From Pseudoclavibacter chungangensis (GTDB lineage Bacteria > Actinomycetota > Actinomycetes > Actinomycetales > Microbacteriaceae), in the NCBI RefSeq assembly GCF_013410545.1, contig NZ_JACCFV010000001.1, forward strand, positions 2,604,001 through 2,668,000: a stretch of DNA of 64,000 nucleotides, read 5' to 3'. The notes below the pieces were generated by a model. It was not told where the DNA came from. It saw nothing but the letters and a program-made list of their open reading frames with translations, and searched no databases. A program made the position numbers and the translations under genes. Numbering within the stretch: position 1 is the first letter of the stretch; each line of letters begins with the position of its first letter. Positions 15,442-26,847 of this stretch are shown piece by piece.

Positions 15442-16898
15442 GGCTCTTCGGACATTCGGTGGGGGTGAGGCTCGCCGGGTGATGGTCGGCGGGTAGGGGT
15501 CGAGGTCCCCGAGGATCAGTAGCGCCAACTGCTGCTCCAACCGAGGACCTCGACGTGTCTCACGATAGTTCGGGGTGCGCTGACGCGTGCTCCGCCGCCT
15601 GCCCGTGTTCCCGCTGCGACTTGCTGCTCGGCCTCGATGGGGTCCATGTCGAGGACGTTGACCGCCGTGACGGGCTGCTGATCGTGACCGTCTCGAGCCC
15701 GGCGGCACCGACCGGCTGCCCGTCGTGCGGGGTCGTCGCGACCGGCCGCGGACGTCGCCGACGGGTGCTTCATGATGTGCCCGGCGTGACGCGGGTGCGG
15801 ATCGTGTGGCGGCAGCGGGTCTGGCGGTGCGACGAGGTGGGATGCGTGCGACGGACGTTCGTGGAGCAGCTCCCGGGTCTGGTGGCCCGGCGCGGGTCGA
15901 TCACCACGCGCGCCGTCGGCTGGGCGATCGGGCAGCTGCGCCGCGAGCACGCCACCGTGCACGGTATCGCCCGTCAGCTCGGAACGTCGTGGAAGACGGT
16001 GTGGCGGGCCGTCGAGCCCGAGCTGGTCAAACTGGCTGAGGACGAGTCCCGGTTCGAGAACGTCACCACCCTCGGCGTCGATGAGCACATCTGGCATCAC
16101 GTCGACCCCCGAAAGCGCGGCCCGAAGGAACTGACCGGGATGGTCGATCTCAGCCGCGACAGCACCGGAAAGACGCGGGCCAGGCTGCTCGACCTCGTGC
16201 CCGGCCGCTCCGGGAAGGCCTACGCGTCCTGGCTCGCCGAACGCGGCGAAGCGTTCCGGCAGAACGTGAAGGTCGCAGCTCTTGACCCGTTCGCCGGCTA
16301 CAAGACCGCGATCGACGACAAGCTCGAAGACGCCACGGCCGTGCTGGACGCGTTCCACGTCGTCAAGCTCGGCACCGCCGCTGTGGACGAGGTCCGCCGC
16401 CGCGTCCAGCAAGACACCCTCGGGCATCGCGGTCGGACCGGCGACCCGCTCTACGGGATCCAGACCATCCTCCGCGCCGGCGCCGAGAACCTCACCGAGA
16501 AGCAGCGGACCAGGCTCGCGGCAGCGATCGAGGCCGACCCCGCGCACGACGAGGTGTTCGTCGCATGGCAGTGCGCCCAGCAACTGCGTTCCGCCTACCA
16601 CCAGAAGGACCTCGTCGAGGGGCGGCGGATCGCCGAGAAGGTCGTCGACACATTCCACACCTGCCCGATCCCCGAGATCGCCCGCCTCGGCCGCACCCTC
16701 CGCCGTTGGCAGGCAGCGTTCCTGGCCTACTTCACGACCGGACGATCATCGAACGGCGGCACTGAGGCCGTGAACGGGATCATCGAGCTGCACCGCCGCC
16801 TCGCCCGCGGCTTCCGCAACCGCGACAACTACCGGCTCCGCATGCTCCTCGCCGCCGGCGGACTCACCCCATGACCCCCACCGAATGTCCGAAGAGCC
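15442..16898 (+). mobile_element. ISL3-family element, copy B
   Basis: Same 25-bp terminal repeats and 1457-bp length as copy A, in the opposite orientation. It has its own 8-bp duplication CTTTTATC (15434-15441 and 16899-16906), so it inserted independently. Confidence 0.95.
15555..16874 (+). CDS. ISL3-family transposase (copy B)
   Basis: 439 residues, identical to copy A apart from Gln in place of Arg in the string RRWQAAF. At the DNA level that difference lies within a cluster of several substitutions over about a dozen bases (16705-16720). Same zinc-ribbon, HTH and DDE motifs as copy A. Expected to be functional. Confidence 0.95.
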   Translation: MSHDSSGCADACSAACPCSRCDLLLGLDGVHVEDVDRRDGLLIVTVSSPAAPTGCPSCGVVATGRGRRRRVLHDVPGVTRVRIVWRQRVWRCDEVGCVRRTFVEQLPGLVARRGSITTRAVGWAIGQLRREHATVHGIARQLGTSWKTVWRAVEPELVKLAEDESRFENVTTLGVDEHIWHHVDPRKRGPKELTGMVDLSRDSTGKTRARLLDLVPGRSGKAYASWLAERGEAFRQNVKVAALDPFAGYKTAIDDKLEDATAVLDAFHVVKLGTAAVDEVRRRVQQDTLGHRGRTGDPLYGIQTILRAGAENLTEKQRTRLAAAIEADPAHDEVFVAWQCAQQLRSAYHQKDLVEGRRIAEKVVDTFHTCPIPEIARLGRTLRRWQAAFLAYFTTGRSSNGGTEAVNGIIELHRRLARGFRNRDNYRLRMLLAAGGLTP

Positions 16899-16906
16899 CT
16901 TTTATC

Positions 16907-17268
16907 CACCGTTGGTCACGCGCTCTCATCGCTGCAGTCAACGACTCCCGGACGAAGTCCCCTCCGCGTATCGATGTCCCGCTCTCCGATCAGCCCTCAC
17001 CGCGGCGCTTGAACAATGAGGGCCTCCCCATCGATCTTGCGGCACCCGATCCCCCAGGTCGTCCAGCGCCCGCCGAACGGTCGTCGCCGGAACGCCCTCG
17101 TAGCGGTGAGACCCTCATCGGGAACTTCCAGCCGGTTCCAGCTCGATCCACTCCGGCAGCGTGCGCCGCACACGGCGGGGTGTGTCCCCGCGCACCTTCG
17201 GCAGGTTGAACAGCCCGAGCCCGAGCAGATCGAGCACGGACTCGATCTGCCAGAGGCGTGGCGGCCGA
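16907..17268. other. Intergenic stretch with possible gene remnants
   Basis: No intact gene. On the minus strand short protein-like runs occur in different frames (VLDLLGLGLFNLPKVRG then LPEWIELEPAG near 17150-17250, and RYEGVPATTVRRALDDLG near 17050-17110). This looks like a decayed gene downstream of the OLD gene, cut off by ISL3 copy B. Family not recognised. Confidence 0.35.
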
Positions 17269-19023
17269 TCAGGGGTGTTGCCGCGCAGCCTTTGCCATCT
17301 TCGGCAGCTCGCTGCGCAGGGCCTTGTAGGAGTACGGCAAGCTGGTCGGCTTCAGTGCCGTGAGCACTGGCAAGAGAGCCTCCTGCCGCTTGATCGCCTT
17401 CGCTTTCTCGATCAGCAGGTGCGCCTCAGTCCGGTCGGCGGCCGGAACCTTGAGACGATCGAACAACCGGTTCCTCGTCTCCTGCGCCACGACGAGATCG
17501 ACCTCAATCGCGTACCTGAAGCAGAAGAAGCCGACCTCTCGAAGCGTTGCCATCGCTTGCTGGTGGTTACCTGCAAGCTGCGCGACCACCTTGCTCTGGT
17601 CTGCCACCTTGGGGAACAGCACCCTCAGAAGCGAGCCAGACTTCGCCTCGGGCTTGTACTGCGGGTATCCCTTCGAATCCTGGCTCGCCTTCCGCTCACC
17701 GTTCTTGTACGGGAGGAAGTAGTCCTTGTCGACAATGAACGCACTCGCGATCCCGAGCTCGCGGAGGATGTGGAACATATGGGGAATCTGATCGACACCG
17801 TCGAGTGCGACAACACTCATGCCCAGTTCGGCGAGGCCCTCGCCGGCCTCCTGCAACAACGCGAGGACGACCGCGGAGTCGACCGGGCTCTCAGTCACTG
17901 TCACGAAGTCCGCGAAGATGAACTCGGAGTTCCGCCTGCGGTGGAACTTGTAGTACGAATCCCGATCAAGCTTGTGCTTCGCGAAGAAGTCTGACGGAAT
18001 CTGTCGAATCTGCACTTCGAGGCCGCGGCTCTTGCCCTTGATCCTCCGGCAAAGAACCACCTGCTCGTGATCGAGCGAGTCGACCACTGTTGGCGAATGG
18101 GTGGTGAACAGCACCTGGAGACCGAGGCTTGTGATCCGGTTGATCAACTGGCGCTGGGCCTGGGGATGCAGGTTCTGCTCGGGCTCTTCCATCCCGAGGA
18201 CGAATGTCTTGCTTTGAAGCTCAGCGAGATACGCATACAGCGCGAAGATCGCCATGCTCTGCGTGCCGCTGCCGCTGTCCGCGAGCGGAATCGCCTGTCC
18301 TCCCTCGTTCACGCTGAGCGCGAGGTTCGACAGCAGCAGACGGTAGTCCGGCTGCAACGAATAGCTCAGCTCGAAGCTGAAGGGTCCGTCGCCCGGGGCA
18401 ACCTTGCGAAGTTGCTTCTCGAAACCCGACAGCGAGTTCTTCTGAAGCTGGGCACCAAGCTTCGCCACCTGTGGGCTCACACGGTCACGCTGCCTGTTGG
18501 AGGTGACCCACGCATCGACCGCGTGCTCAAGGAGTCCGGTTGACGGCTCGTGGGCCACCGCGTGGTCGCGCCGAGTGGGGATCAGCGCGTAGGCGACTTG
18601 CTTGCGAAGCGCCTCGTGGAATCCGGGTGCGACCGGTTGCCACTTACCTCCGACCGAAACGTTCCAGACGGCCTGCCGCCGGAACTTGAGCTGGGCACGA
18701 ACCTGGTCTGATCCGCTCTGGGCTCGTGGGAGCGCGGGGTCGCTCGCCAGCCCCTCAATTTCGACCTCGATGACGGACTGCATGGAACGGCTGTAGGCAT
18801 GGTTGCCGTTCTCGAAGTCAGCCCTCTCGTCCTCGAAGTTGAAGAACGCGTTGAGTGCCCGAAGAAGCGACGACTTGCCCGAGCCGTTCTGGCCCACGAG
18901 CGCAACGGTGTCACCCAACTCAAGTTCGGCCGACGCGATCGCGCGGAACTTCTCGATCTTGAGTCGAGTGATACGCACGCCGCCAGGTTGCGCGGGCGGC
19001 GCACTCATAGATGCAGATGCCAA
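17269..19023 (-). CDS. OLD-family ATP-dependent nuclease (ABC ATPase plus TOPRIM)
   Basis: 584 residues. The N-terminal ABC-type ATPase has Walker A GQNGSGKS at 44-51, a signature-like DSGSGTQSM, Walker B FVLGMEEPEQNLHP and the switch TTHSPTVVD. The C-terminal TOPRIM nuclease shows VTESPVDSAVV (Glu), VVALDGVDQI and AFIVDKDYF (DxD). Length and order match OLD/GajA-type nucleases, which cut invading DNA. It is the last gene of the defence operon, 6 bp after res. The first start is a TTG with GGGGGAG 9 nt upstream; an ATG five codons later (19008) is an alternative. No UvrD-like GajB partner follows, so it is not a standard Gabija pair. It may act with the type III-like genes or as a separate class 1 OLD. 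Confidence 0.88.
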   Translation of the reverse strand: MASASMSAPPAQPGGVRITRLKIEKFRAIASAELELGDTVALVGQNGSGKSSLLRALNAFFNFEDERADFENGNHAYSRSMQSVIEVEIEGLASDPALPRAQSGSDQVRAQLKFRRQAVWNVSVGGKWQPVAPGFHEALRKQVAYALIPTRRDHAVAHEPSTGLLEHAVDAWVTSNRQRDRVSPQVAKLGAQLQKNSLSGFEKQLRKVAPGDGPFSFELSYSLQPDYRLLLSNLALSVNEGGQAIPLADSGSGTQSMAIFALYAYLAELQSKTFVLGMEEPEQNLHPQAQRQLINRITSLGLQVLFTTHSPTVVDSLDHEQVVLCRRIKGKSRGLEVQIRQIPSDFFAKHKLDRDSYYKFHRRRNSEFIFADFVTVTESPVDSAVVLALLQEAGEGLAELGMSVVALDGVDQIPHMFHILRELGIASAFIVDKDYFLPYKNGERKASQDSKGYPQYKPEAKSGSLLRVLFPKVADQSKVVAQLAGNHQQAMATLREVGFFCFRYAIEVDLVVAQETRNRLFDRLKVPAADRTEAHLLIEKAKAIKRQEALLPVLTALKPTSLPYSYKALRSELPKMAKAARQHP

Positions 19024-19029
19024 TGCGCG

Positions 19030-22000
19030 TCACTCCCCCACAAGTGCGAGGAGGTTCTCGTACGTGTCCACGACGTCGTACTTCACACCCTCGTGTTCGG
19101 CCTTGTCGTTGAGCGAGGCGAAGAACTTGCGGGCGCACTCGATCTTGGCCTGCTCGACGCCCTTGAGCTGGAGGGACGACATGGAGCCCTTGGTCTCGGC
19201 GACGAAGTAGACGTGCTTGATCTGCGTGATGTCGTCCCGGAAGGCGATGGCCCAGTCAGGGTTGTAGTCGCCGACCGGGGTCGGGATGAAGAACCCCCGC
19301 GGCAGCTTCGAGTAGACGACAACCTCGTCGCTGACATCGAGCTTCTCAACAAAGGACCGCTCGACCTTCGAATCGGTGACGACGTACTCGTACACGCTCT
19401 TCTTGAGCCGGTCACCCGCCTTTGTCAGGTCCTGGGCGGTCTGGTTCTCCGTGAAGATCGAAGAGTCGTAGCGGCCATCAAGCGGGTCGTAGCTAAGGTG
19501 CTCGACGATCACTGTGGCTTTCTGCTCGTTGATGAGCCGGGCAGCCTCAGTGATGAACTGCTCGGGATTCTGCTTGAACTTCGCGAAGGTACCAGGTGTG
19601 ATGCCAGTGAGGATCGCCGCGCAGGTGCGCCGGGTGAGCTGCGTCTTCTCGGCGATCTCACCGAGAAGGTCGTACTTGACCGTCGAGCTTGCTGACACGG
19701 CGGAGTGCTCGATCTTCGTCTCAGCGACCTTGAAACCCGTGCCCGCCTGGAGCTGCTCGACTTCGAGACCGACGACCTGCTTGCCACTCTCGACGAGGTA
19801 CTGCATGACGGTGACGTTGAGCGAGGTGTCGAGCACGCGGATGCAGTTGGCGATCAACTCTTTGGAGTCGAACTCGACCTGGTAGATCGCCTTGTGGTTG
19901 ATGCGGCCCCACAGCTCCTGGAACTCACGCTTCCTGAAGTTGGCCTCGTTGAACGGGATCTTCTTCGGCTTTCGGCCGTCGATCGGCTGCGGCACATCGA
20001 GCCGCAGCGAGTCGATGAGTTCCGCGACCTGATAGTGAAACTCCTCCAGGCCGGCGGGCATCGGCGGCATCTCGATCTCCGCGCGCGCATCCCACTTCGC
20101 GGTGAGGTGCTGCTCGTAGTCGATGAACCCGTTGACGGTGAGCCAATGTTGGAGCTGCCGCGCCTGGTCGAGCGAAATGGCGACCTTCTCGCCCGTGACG
20201 GGATGCTCGACGGTGCGCCCGGCGAAGAACTCTGCCGTCGCCTTCCGCGGGCGGGCCGACAGCGACTCGACGATCTCCTTCTGCAGCGCAGTCACGAACT
20301 CGGTGTAGGACTCATCGGTGACGACGGTCAGCTCGTTGACTTCGTGCACGGTCACGGGGTTGTCCATGCGCTCGCCATTCTGGTCGACCGCCAGACGCAA
20401 GCCGCGGCCTATCTCCTGTCGCCGCGTGGTCGTGTTGTCGCTCTTCTTCAGCATGCCCATGACGAACACGTTGGGGTTGTCCCAGCCCTCGCGCAGTGCC
20501 GAATGCGACCAGATGAAGCGCACCGGCTCCTCGAACGATAGCAGCCGTTCCTTATCCTTCAGGATCAGGTCGTAGGCGTCGACGTCATCGGACTGACCGG
20601 CGAAGTCACCACGCGCCGCGATCTTCCCATCGACGAACTGTTTGGTCCGCCTGTCGATCGAGAAGTAGCCCTCGTGAGTCCGACGCACGTCGATCGCCTC
20701 GACGTACTCCCGATACCGCGTGGCACCTTCGTCGAGGTCAAGCTGACTGAGGTAGTCCGCGAGCACGGCCGCGTATTCTTCCTCGAACACGCGGGCGTAA
20801 TCGCCGAGCGTGTCCTCGCGCTCGTAGTCGCGGTACTTGGCGACCTCGTCGATGAAGAACAGCGACAGCACCTTGATGCTCTGCGGGAAGAGCTCGCGCT
20901 CCTTGTCGAGGTGAGCCCGGATGACCTCTCGGATCTGGATGCGCCGCTTCGCCTCGTCGGTCACGTCCTGTGTGACCTCGCCCGCGCTGATGACTTCGCC
21001 GTTGCTCAGCTCGATGATGTCGCGGTTCGCATCGACGTCGCGGATGAACAGACCCTTGTACGCCTCGATACCACCAGAGATGTCATGCAGGTTCATGCCC
21101 TGGCTCAGACGCTTAACCTGCCGCCGAATGCCCTGGGCGGTCTGCACCTCTAGCTCGACACGGGCCTTCGGGAAGTCGGCTCCCTTACCGATCTCCAGCC
21201 CGTCGACGTACAGGTAGGCGGTGCTGCCGGCCAAGTGCTTGATCGTGATGCCACGCACCGCGATCTTCTTCACCAGCTTGTGGTTGTAGGCATCCACCGC
21301 GTCGAGACGGTGCACCTTGGTGCGCTCGATCTTGTGCGTCGCCGAGTAACGCAGCGCAAACAGGGCATTAAACAGGCCGAGCGCCTCCAGCGACTTCGAG
21401 GGCTTCTTCGCGTCGCCCTCGATCTTCTGCGGCTCGTCGATGATCAGGATCGGCCGGTTCGCCGCGATCACGTCGATCGGCCTGCGCGACTGGAAGTCGT
21501 CCAGCACCTCGTAGATACGGCGGGCGTCCTTCCCCGTGGCGTTGAACGCCTGGATGTTGATGATCATCACCTGCACGCCAGCGTCCGAGGAGAACCGCTC
21601 CAGCTCGTGCAGCCGCGACGAGTTGTAGATGAACGTGCGCGGCTTGGTGCCGTAGAGCTGCTGGAAATGTTCGGCGGTGATGTCGAACGACTTCTTCACT
21701 CCCTCGCGGATCGCGATCGACGGCACGACCACGATGTACTTCGACCACCCGTACCGTTTGTGCAACTCCATGATGGTCTTGATGTAGACGTAGGTCTTGC
21801 CCGTGCCGGTCTCCATCTCGACATCGAGGTTGATCGGTGCCGCCGACTTCTTCACCGGATCCTTGAGCTCTTTCGAGAGCGGCAGCCCGCGCTCCCGTTG
21901 CACGGCCTGCACGTTCGCAAGAAGCTGCGACGGTGTGAGCGCGATCTCGGTGTTGCGAAGCCCAGCATCGTCCAGCAGCGTCAGCGCCGCATCCTTGCCG

Positions 22001-22110
22001 GGGTCGATACGGTACTTCACCCCGTCGGCATACGGTTGCCCGGTGAACACGTCGACCACGGCGTCGACGGCCTCGGTCTGATACTGCTGGACCTTGAACT
22101 GGAGCTTCAT
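19030..22110 (-). CDS. res: Type III restriction enzyme Res-like subunit (DEAD helicase-nuclease)
   Basis: 1026 residues. Superfamily 2 helicase: Walker A METGTGKT at 99-106, motif Ia IVVVPSIAIREGVKKS, motif II LIIDEPQKIEG, SATH in motif III, and motif VI RRQEIGRGLRLAVDQNGER. The C-terminal part carries a PD-(D/E)xK nuclease candidate: NPDWAIAFRDD followed by FVAETKG. Length and order match type III Res. It starts 4 bp after the second mod gene and ends 6 bp before OLD, so it belongs to the same transcript. It would translocate on DNA and cut when bound to a Mod dimer. All key residues are visible. Confidence 0.93.
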   Translation of the reverse strand: MKLQFKVQQYQTEAVDAVVDVFTGQPYADGVKYRIDPGKDAALTLLDDAGLRNTEIALTPSQLLANVQAVQRERGLPLSKELKDPVKKSAAPINLDVEMETGTGKTYVYIKTIMELHKRYGWSKYIVVVPSIAIREGVKKSFDITAEHFQQLYGTKPRTFIYNSSRLHELERFSSDAGVQVMIINIQAFNATGKDARRIYEVLDDFQSRRPIDVIAANRPILIIDEPQKIEGDAKKPSKSLEALGLFNALFALRYSATHKIERTKVHRLDAVDAYNHKLVKKIAVRGITIKHLAGSTAYLYVDGLEIGKGADFPKARVELEVQTAQGIRRQVKRLSQGMNLHDISGGIEAYKGLFIRDVDANRDIIELSNGEVISAGEVTQDVTDEAKRRIQIREVIRAHLDKERELFPQSIKVLSLFFIDEVAKYRDYEREDTLGDYARVFEEEYAAVLADYLSQLDLDEGATRYREYVEAIDVRRTHEGYFSIDRRTKQFVDGKIAARGDFAGQSDDVDAYDLILKDKERLLSFEEPVRFIWSHSALREGWDNPNVFVMGMLKKSDNTTTRRQEIGRGLRLAVDQNGERMDNPVTVHEVNELTVVTDESYTEFVTALQKEIVESLSARPRKATAEFFAGRTVEHPVTGEKVAISLDQARQLQHWLTVNGFIDYEQHLTAKWDARAEIEMPPMPAGLEEFHYQVAELIDSLRLDVPQPIDGRKPKKIPFNEANFRKREFQELWGRINHKAIYQVEFDSKELIANCIRVLDTSLNVTVMQYLVESGKQVVGLEVEQLQAGTGFKVAETKIEHSAVSASSTVKYDLLGEIAEKTQLTRRTCAAILTGITPGTFAKFKQNPEQFITEAARLINEQKATVIVEHLSYDPLDGRYDSSIFTENQTAQDLTKAGDRLKKSVYEYVVTDSKVERSFVEKLDVSDEVVVYSKLPRGFFIPTPVGDYNPDWAIAFRDDITQIKHVYFVAETKGSMSSLQLKGVEQAKIECARKFFASLNDKAEHEGVKYDVVDTYENLLALVGE

Positions 22111-22114
22111 CGGG

Positions 22115-24111
22115 TCAGATCGTCCTTACCTCAGTCTCGGGCGAGACCTCTCGGAGAATCTGCTCTGCGTTGATCCGCGCGGCGTCAGATGCGAATCCTG
22201 CATCGAGGAACACGGCGCGGAGCGGACGCCGAGCAGCAATCGTCCGAACAGCTGAGTCGCTGATGTCGTCCTCGAAGCAAGCGATCAGCGCATCGTCAGC
22301 GACCGATAGCAACTCTCTGTCGGCGACCCGTTCTGTTTTGACGGGTTCACTCAGGTCGAGCGCCCAGTCGAGGATCACCTGGAACAGGAGGTCGATGCTC
22401 GTTCTACCCTCCTTTACGCTGGCGACGGCGCCGTCCAATGTGTCCTGCACGAGCGCGTCGGGAGCCGCAAGGGTGTCGACCAGGTTCGAGGTGTCGATCT
22501 TGAGCACACGGAAGCCACTGTCGAGCAGTAGGTCGTCGGCCAGCTGCTCGTGCACGAGCCGCATCCGCTGCTTTGTGATCTCGGCAACCGTCGCTGGACG
22601 CCCGAGCCGAGCGAGGAGCTTGATCGCGTTCGTGGTGATCTGCTTCGCCGCGCCCTTCGCGGTCTTGAGCGTCTCGTTCAAATCCTCAGCGACCTGGATG
22701 CCAATGAACCGACAGCTGGACTCGCTGCCGCGGTTGAGCTCGAGGACGGCCTGCATGGCAGAGCCCGAGCCAGCGAACATGTCGAGGACGACGTCGTCGC
22801 CAGTCACTCCGACTGCGCGATAGATGTCCCGGAGCAGGAACTCGTCCTTCGGGTTCGTGAACACCTTCTCGCCGAACAACGCGGCGAGCCGCTTCGACGC
22901 TGCACGGCCATCGACGTACCGGATGCTCGTGAGGCTCTGATACTCGGTATTCGCCAGGTATGTCTTGTTCTTGGGGACACTGGTGTGATCCTCGCCGAAG
23001 TGGACTCGGCCCTCTTCGATGCGACGAAGCATCTCATCCTTGGGGTAGCGCCATCCTGACGCCGGAATTTTCACGAACTCACCAGTTGCCGGGTGCGTCA
23101 CGTCATACACGTACTGGCCGTCGTTCGGACCGGAGATGTCGCTTGCGAAGTAGATGCCTCGGGCATCCATCCACTCGTAGTGCTTGCTCCCGTATACCGC
23201 ATCGCTGGGTTGGAAGGTCTTGTACCAGGCCTTTGCCTCGGCGTTGATCGTGCCCCAGTCGTCGCCGTGCTTCTTCCGAAAGCCGTCGAAGGCGGCGTAA
23301 ATCTTGTCCAGGCCTTCCTTCTTCTCAACCCATTCGCCCGCGTTGGCTTGCCGGTTCTTGACGAAGAACACGATGTATTCGTGCTGGATCGAGACGTATG
23401 CCTGATCGTTCTTGCTGCTGTTCTTGAGGACAACTTCACCTACGTACGAGGCGTCTCCAAGCACTTCCTCGCCAAGGCGAACCAGGCTCGCGTGCTCGTT
23501 CTCGTCGATCGACACGACGAGCACCCCGTCGTCGGTGAGCAGGTTCTTCGCCAGCTTGAGCCGCGGATACATCATGCTGAGCCAGTCGGAGTGGAAGCGA
23601 CCGTTCGCCTCGGTGTTCGCAACGAGGCGGTCGCCGGTCTCCGACCTCTGGCCTGAGCGGGCGAGGTAGTCGGCACTCGACTCGGCGAAGTCGTCCTCAT
23701 AGACGAAGTCGTTGCCCGTGTTGTATGGCGGGTCGATGTAGATCAGCTTGACCTTGCCGAGGTAGGACTCCTGGAGCAGCTTCAGGGCCTCCAGGTTGTC
23801 ACCCTCGATGAAGAGATTCCTTGTGGTGTCGAAGTCAACGGACTCCTCCCGAACCGGACGCAGCGTCTTGGCGATCGGCGCGTTCGCAGCGAACGCTGCG
23901 GCGCGCTTGCCGGGCCAGTCGAGCTGGTAGCGCTCTTGCGGCCCCTCGACGATATGGTCGGAGAGTTCCTGACGGAGCAGGTCGAAATCAACCGCGAGGG
24001 TCACGTTGCCCTCCGCATCCCTCGACTCGGTGATGACCTGCGGGAACAGCTCGGCGATCCGCTCGACGTTGCGGGCGGTGAGGTCGGGCGAGTGTAGCGC
24101 GCGCTTCTCCA

Positions 24112-24112
<1 letters not shown>
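22115..24112 (-). CDS. mod: Type III Mod-like beta-class adenine methyltransferase (second copy)
   Basis: 665 residues from the ATG at 24112 (a GTG one codon earlier is possible). Beta order: DPPYNTG (motif IV) near 127-133 precedes FAGSGS (motif I) near 445, with a divergent target-recognition region between. The first 170 residues and the last 100 closely match the upstream copy (shared HIVEGPQERYQL and KTLRPVREESVDFDTT), but the central region differs, so the two should recognise different sites. The C-terminus ADDALIACF…EVRTI is intact. The ribosome site is poor (GGGCGGTGG). The ATG overlaps the stop of the upstream frame as TGATG, which implies translation by reinitiation. Confidence 0.92.
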
Positions 24113-26181
<2,069 letters not shown>

Positions 26182-26190
26182 CCTCGTTCT

Positions 26191-26847
26191 TTACGCCAGA
26201 TCCGCGAGTGCGACCTGGCGGTCTTTCAGTGCTCGGCGTAGCTCGATCTTGCGGTTGAGCTGGGGTTCGGCGCGGAGCTTCCGCTCCAGTGCGGCGATCT
26301 CGCGTTCGAGCTTCTTGGCCTTGTCCATTCTGTCTGCGGCCTTGGACAACGACTCGCCTCGGCGTGTCGCCACTGGGAGCAGCGAGGACAGCATCGCCTC
26401 ATATAGCGCAGGCAAGTCAATGGCGGTCGGTAACGGAGCACGAGCGGCGTCGTACGGAAGCCACGGTGTCGTGAAGTACGACCCGACCTTCGGTGTCGCG
26501 CCACCAAGCGTCTTGTGCGCCGCGACCATGCGGACTTCGTTGCCCCTCGACACCTCGAACAGCATCGGGAAGTGGACGGACTTGTCGATCGCCGCGAGCA
26601 CATCGTCGGGGACATCGCCGCCCTTCGTTTCGACAGCGAAGACCTGGATCTCCGGTACGGCGTCCGTGCCCTTCAGCCGTATGGTCGACTCCGCGAGCTT
26701 GTAGGCCCAGGTGATGCGCTGGACGTCCTCGACGAACTTTTCACGCAGCGCCGTGCGCACGTTGCCGTGCTCGTAGAACTTCGTCTTCGGCACCACGCGG
26801 CCGAGCTGTGCGGCGGGAGGCCAGCGATACAGCACGGATTCAGGCAT
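26191..26847 (-). CDS. DUF4391 domain protein
   Basis: 218 residues. The string VLYRWPPAAQLGRVVPKTKFYEHG at the start, cited as WPPAAQLGRVVPKTKFYEHG, and IQVFAVETKGGDVP in the middle match the DUF4391 family. The VFAVETKG string resembles an ExK nuclease-like site, but no nuclease is proven. The C-terminus is a charged coiled coil (KKLEREIAALERKLRAEP). It overlaps the upstream helicase by 8 bp and ends 9 bp before the first mod gene. The family is commonly found between an SNF2-like helicase and methyltransferase genes, so it is probably an accessory subunit of the same complex. Confidence 0.8.
   Translation of the reverse strand: MPESVLYRWPPAAQLGRVVPKTKFYEHGNVRTALREKFVEDVQRITWAYKLAESTIRLKGTDAVPEIQVFAVETKGGDVPDDVLAAIDKSVHFPMLFEVSRGNEVRMVAAHKTLGGATPKVGSYFTTPWLPYDAARAPLPTAIDLPALYEAMLSSLLPVATRRGESLSKAADRMDKAKKLEREIAALERKLRAEPQLNRKIELRRALKDRQVALADLA

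Noticed and set aside
4716..16898. Composite transposon formed by the two inverted ISL3 copies
   Set aside because: Each copy has its own different 8-bp target duplication, so they inserted separately; no duplication flanks the whole block.
17269..22110. A Gabija (GajA/GajB) pair made of OLD and res
   Set aside because: The helicase has type III Res motifs and a C-terminal PD-ExK site, and it sits upstream; GajB is a much shorter UvrD-like protein normally downstream.
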